A stretch of 64,000 nucleotides of DNA from Pogona vitticeps (lineage: Eukaryota; Chordata; Lepidosauria; Squamata; Agamidae): contig NC_135785.1 in the NCBI RefSeq assembly GCF_051106095.1, positions 185,115,045-185,179,044 on the forward strand. Direction: 5' to 3'. Below are positions 59,931 to 64,000 of this stretch, piece by piece (the stretch's first letter is position 1; each line of letters starts with the position of its first letter). The position numbers were made by a program, and so were the translations under genes. The notes under the pieces are model-generated. The model was not told the DNA's origin. It saw only the letters and a list, made by a program, of their open reading frames with translations, and did no database searches.

Positions 59931-61029
59931 CCTAAACGAATTTCCTGATCCAATAATTACTAGTTTTCTTTTTACCACATTACATCTTTCCGGAGTAGTT
60001 ATTAATGTTTAACAATTAGTAGCTCAGGTAATGAGCTGAAACCTCTGCATGCTCATAAATGAACTAGCATAAACACCAAGCCTTCTTGCAACCAGTCAGG
60101 TTTTTTTTGTTTTGTTTCCATGAGTCATTGGTTTTTGGTAGAAAAGAGGTTCCCAAGATCTGCCTTACAGGAACAAAGTCTCCATGAGCACAAAAACACA
60201 GCCATCGTGATGACGAGATTTCCATCGTTCATTTAATCTTCATAGCAGGCCTGCCAGGCAGGTTAAACTCGGCAATGAAGGGCACTCTTTTCTGGGAAGC
60301 ACGGCTCAGCCTGACTGCCACAGTTCAACAGCTGTGAAGCTGAGCTTCATGTGAACTGGACTGCTCAGTGTCCAAACTCAATATGTGTCCGAGGGTGGCA
60401 TTTCTGGCTTTTCACAAGCAACAAAGACTTGCTTTTCAAACAGGGGTCAGTGAGGCTCCTTCAGGCATAACTGTCGCTCCACACATGAGCTTCCAGTTTG
60501 GGAAAGCAGACTGAAAATGCGCCCGCACCCACTCCAGCAGAGGAAAATTGCTGTGCCTAGTAGCTGCTTGGGGTCTGAATGCTGAGACTGACATTTCTAA
60601 AATAAGTAAGAGCTAGGTGAGGAGGAAAATGCTGGGCCTGGCTCTTGACACTGATAGTGATTACTGGTGAATAGTGACAGCCCCAGTTGAATGGCCACAG
60701 CATCCAGAGGAGAAGGAATTCAAATGGCCACGGGTCACAAAAGCTTTACACAGTTTTTGCCTAGAAACAGTGGAATTAAATCTCTGGGCAAGAAATACAT
60801 TAGACAAGGCCCAATAAAACAAGAAGGTGTAACACGGAGTTGTCAATGGTTTTCTGACAGAGTGGCTGTGCCCTTTGACAGCTGTGGTCCAAGCAAGCAT
60901 TTGTTGTTAATTAATCTTATTAATATAAGTGCCTCCTGGCTTCTCTCCCTGGGCTTTTCTGGCCTGCAGCTTTGGCCTTGTCCTCCACATCACAGTCTCT
61001 GCTAATCATTTCAACTATTCCCCCCCTTC

Positions 61030-61297
61030 AAAAGCAAAGCAAAACGTGCTGCTTATATATCGCCCCATTGTGCTTCAAGCACTCTCTGGGCGGTTTACAA
61101 GTTAATTATGCAGGCTACACATTGCCCCCCCCAGCGAGCTGGGTAGTCATTTTACCGACCTCGGAAGGACAGAAGGCTGAGTCCAGAAGGATAGAAGGCG
61201 GAGTCAACTTTGAGCCGGCTACCTAGGATTGAACCCCAGGTCGTGAGCACAGTTTTGGCTGCAGTACAGCGGTTTAACCACTGCTCCACGAGGCTCA
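61030..61297 (-). repeat. tRNA-derived SINE, minus strand
   Basis: Read on the minus strand it begins GAGCCTCGTGGAGCAGTGGT (A box) and has GACCTGGGGTTCAATCCTAG (B box). The body runs through a TCGGTAAAATGACTACCCAG block and the tail GGGCGATATATAAGCAGCAC ends in TTTTGCTTTGC. This is a common reptile SINE architecture. Confidence 0.85.
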
Positions 61298-61365
61298 AGC
61301 TGTGTTGGAGATCTCCTCTGTGGAATTGCCCCCCTCCCAGATCATTACCACATCTATTTTAAAGG

Positions 61366-61426
61366 GGACCCTATAGCTCAGTGCTAGAACATATGCTTTG
61401 CATGTAGAAGATTCCAGATACAATTC
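61366..61426 (+). repeat. tRNA-derived SINE head, interrupted
   Basis: CCCTATAGCTCAGTGCTAGA (A box) and AAGATTCCAGATACAATTC (B box), where the LTR-like insertion breaks in. It resumes at 62182 with CAATCCCAGGTGTCTC. A matching SINE tail (CCAATGGTCTGATTCAGTGT, GAGGCAACTTTCCATGTTTC) lies near 62528-62570. Confidence 0.8.
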
Positions 61427-62181
61427 AGCAGCCGCCGGACGGGCGTTTTGCGCCCTGGAACGGCGTGGCTGGCTTTTGCCCCAACGTCCCCGGATGAAGC
61501 GAGAACGTTGGGGACACGTGGGCATGTTGGGAGGGGGAGCTCGCCTATTTAAGTGAGCTCTCCCCGTTGTTCGCCCTCTTCCCGTTTCGGGCACCCACCC
61601 GCCCTCCCTTATGTTAGTGTGGCTATAGTGGTCGCCTTTTGAGGGGCCGGATAGGAATTTTTGACCTTCAGCCTGATTGGCTTTTGGCTGAGGGGATTTT
61701 TCGCCTATCCCACACTACTGAAAGGGTTGTTGGCTTTTAGGTGGTTTTATTTGGTCACACTGGCGGGTAGTGCGGGAAAACAGGTGGTCTCGGTGAGTCC
61801 CGTTTGTAAGTCAACCTAGCCAACAGCGTGTCTGACCTCTCGGCTCTGCCGATTGTGCAATCACGGGGCCGGTGTGGGAAGACGCGTTGGGCCATTCCTG
61901 GATCAACAGTCATCAATTAAAGATGGCTCGAGGTCTAGGGGTGTTTGTTAGCGGCCGGCCAGGTTCTGGCTGTCTGTAAGACAGCGGGAGCATGGGGGCC
62001 GGGGGCTCGCCCAATGGCGATCTTTTGGGGTATTTTGATACCCCTGGTTTCCTGTTTCCGCACTACAGCAGGCCCCCTAACAGTTTTTAAGAATTTGAAT
62101 TTTGGTTGAATTAATTAAATAAAGTGTGGCCCGTTTAAATCCAAGCTGTTGTCTCGCGTATTTATTCCGGGGCTGGGGGGG
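61427..62181 (+). mobile_element. Probable solo LTR fossil inserted in a SINE
   Basis: A 755-bp, GC-rich block between CAATTC (61421-61426) and CAATCC (62182-62187), a likely duplication with one change. A TATA-like TATTTAAG near 61547 and AATAAA at 62118-62123 followed by a GT-rich stretch fit an LTR promoter and poly(A) site. The ends do not show the usual TG...CA, so family and exact borders are uncertain; Gypsy-like is a guess. No coding region. Confidence 0.6.
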
Positions 62182-62189
62182 CAATCCCA

Positions 62190-63063
62190 GGTGTCTCAAA
62201 GATGAATCAGTGGCCTAGCAGCCACATACCTTCTCTCAGGGAAGACAGTCCTCCATTTAAAGGACTGGCAGATGACAATTTTCCTTTTGAAGGTTTTCAA
62301 CATTTGCAGGGTTGCCAGTCCTAATCTGAAATAAAGGTAAAGAAGCTTAAGGATAGAGATCAAGGGTCTTGGAAGTGAGTGGTCACCTGAGGTTCATTGA
62401 AATTTTGTGTACATTGTAAGAATAATTTCTGACTTCGGATTTGTACATATAAACTGGCATATGCAATGTTATCTAAATCAGCATCCCCTTTGTCCTTTTT
62501 GGTGATTCTTTAAGTGGCTGCCCTAACCAATGGTCTGATTCAGTGTGAGGCAACTTTCCATGTTTCTATCTTTTTTTATTAGATACAAGCAAGTCCTTCT
62601 TTCCAAAACACCAGGTTAAACAGACTCCGTACGCGGGATTTCTGAACCATAGAGGTAGGACTACTATACTTCTCTCGCCTTCCCCATTCCTTCTTTAAAG
62701 CATTCCTTTTCTATTTGATCTTTGGCTAATTACTGTAGATGTCATTTCCAGCAGTAACAAACTGTAAATATGTGTAACTGTACTTGCCTCGATTCTTCTC
62801 TCCCACTCTTGTCTCCCAATATTTGCCCTTTTTACTCCACACATTTGGTTTTTATTGTAAGCTCCTTGGGGAAAGGGACCGTAGGAAGCTATTCATGTAG
62901 GTATATAATCAGAAAGGGCAATTCCCCACCAGTGCATCTCTTGCTGTGCCTCTGTTAAAGATCCAGAAAAAAGCTGTCAGCTCTGCATTAACCTCTCCAT
63001 ATTGGCAATATAGATTATTCTTAAAATGTTCTACACAATGAACATCAGATCCCACCTGTGAAT
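62190..63063. other. Intergenic DNA with SINE tail near 62530
   Basis: Apart from the SINE tail described with the interrupted SINE I recognise nothing here. Confidence 0.4.
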
Positions 63064-63065
63064 TA

Positions 63066-63495
63066 CAGTGGTGCCTCGCTAGACGATGATAATCCGTTCC
63101 ACTGAAATCGCTGTTTAGCGAAATCATTGTCTAGTGAAAAGCATTTCCCTATTTAAATTCATTGAAACCTGTTTAATGCATTCCAATCGGGAAGAATTGT
63201 TGTTGTCTAGTGAATATCGGCCATAGGAAAGCCGCTTTGTGAACCGCCGATCAGCTGTTTAAATAGCTGTCTTGCGACGCTTGTCCCGAAAACACCCGTT
63301 TTTGCGAGCGCGGAGGGAGCTGTCAAAATTGCTGTCTATCGAAAATTGGTTTGCAAAGCAGGGAACAAACATTGTCCAGCGAAATTCCCCCCCCCATAGG
63401 AATCACTGTTTTGCGAATCGCTATAGTGATCACAAAAAGTCAATGTCTAGCGAAAAAACTGTCATGCGGGGTAACTGTCTAGCGAGGCACCACTG
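63066..63495. mobile_element. Nonautonomous pogo/Tigger-like element (430 bp)
   Basis: Ends CAGTGGTGCCTCGCTAGACG and CTGTCTAGCGAGGCACCACTG are inverted copies, flanked by TA (63064-63065 and 63496-63497). The interior is a string of related blocks such as TGTCTAGCGAAA. Same family as 8734-9180. Confidence 0.9.
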
Positions 63496-63499
63496 TAAA

Positions 63500-63940
63500 T
63501 GTTTTTCACTAACTGAAGGTAATTTGGTCAACACATTTTGGAGAAGAGCACATCACTTTTGCTTCCCTCTTTCTTTACTTCTGCGGGGCGTCAGATTTTC
63601 AGGCTTGTTGCTCTCTTTCAGGAAGGTAAATAGCATTTAGCTAATCTTCCCCAGCTTTATCAGTGCCCAAGGGCATCCTGCAGAATTCTGAGTACTAGCA
63701 CCCAGGTGCCTTCTCACCATCGTCTTCTGTCTCTCTCCCTTCCTCCCCCCACCCCCACAACAACAAGAGTTCTTTCCCAGATAAACTAATCCTCCCCTTC
63801 ACCTCCCACCATGAGATTAAGGGATCAAGGGGGAAAAATAGATGATGGCTTCTTTCTCCAGTCCTGTAGGAATGCAAGATGTTTTCAAAAATGCCCCTTT
63901 GCCTCTAGTGCACAAAAAAAATTGCAATGAAAAACAGGTT
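63500..63940. other. Intergenic DNA, no gene seen
   Basis: Pyrimidine-rich patches and no recognisable gene or repeat. Confidence 0.4.
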
Positions 63941-63944
63941 TGCA

Positions 63945-64000
63945 TGCTGGATAGCTCAGTGGTTTAGGTAGCTGGCATCAGAATTTAGGAGTCCGATTCC
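63945..64000 (+). repeat. tRNA-derived SINE, cut by the window end
   Basis: GCTGGATAGCTCAGTGGTTT (A box), then GGAGTCCGATTCC (B box start), the same family as 43203-43345. The rest lies outside the window. Confidence 0.85.

Noticed and set aside
46100-64000. Exons of the gene expected to converge on REPS1 by comparison with mammals (ECT2L)
   Set aside because: I looked for RhoGEF- or F-box-like coding pieces on the minus strand and found none I could recognise. The gene may begin beyond the window.

Overview
The window is vertebrate nuclear DNA. Squamate reptile (lizard or snake) is the most likely source. It carries BovB (RTE) LINEs, copies that look like the Sauria SINE (tRNA-like head, BovB-like tail), other tRNA-derived SINEs, L2, a young-looking L1 and Penelope-like retroelements, and many short palindromic DNA transposons. 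Host coding sequence is sparse and split by long introns. I see no bacterial-type operons, CRISPR arrays or rRNA genes.

The one host gene I can identify is the 3' part of REPS1 (RALBP1-associated Eps domain protein 1), on the + strand. Seven coding exons lie at 2575-2711, 22566-22630, 25331-25408, 37347-37430, 41097-41242, 44958-45063 and 45669-45737. Each has AG/GT borders, the phases agree at every junction, and the last exon ends with the family's C-terminal LRPVTVL and a stop. They encode the proline-rich, SH3-ligand-like segment and the C-terminal coiled coil. Earlier exons, including the EH domain, lie outside the window to the left. A likely poly(A) signal sits at 46053-46058.

The introns are full of transposons. 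The first (2712-22565) holds a 5'-truncated L1 with a perfect 15-bp target duplication, several pogo/Tigger-like nonautonomous elements, one of them split by a solo LTR, and a three-layer nest. In that nest a decayed hAT transposase was hit by a 5'-truncated BovB on the - strand (13800-15833). A full-length BovB on the + strand (15851-19163) then landed in the border of the first. The second BovB keeps an uninterrupted 1,019-codon ORF with all endonuclease and reverse-transcriptase motifs. A mariner copy lies upstream at 1033-2301. Later introns hold an L2 (23345-24605), a Penelope-like fragment with a GIY-YIG domain (about 34580-35800), a third BovB fragment (36233-36858) and several foldback elements.

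Downstream of REPS1 (46.1-64 kb) I find no gene I can name. The region holds two LTR-type solo elements (51788-52176 with a 5-bp duplication, and about 61427-62181 inside a SINE), hAT-like palindromes, SINEs and another pogo-like element. The stretch from about 53 to 61 kb is poorer in repeats and could hold regulatory DNA or an unrecognised gene, but the evidence is weak.
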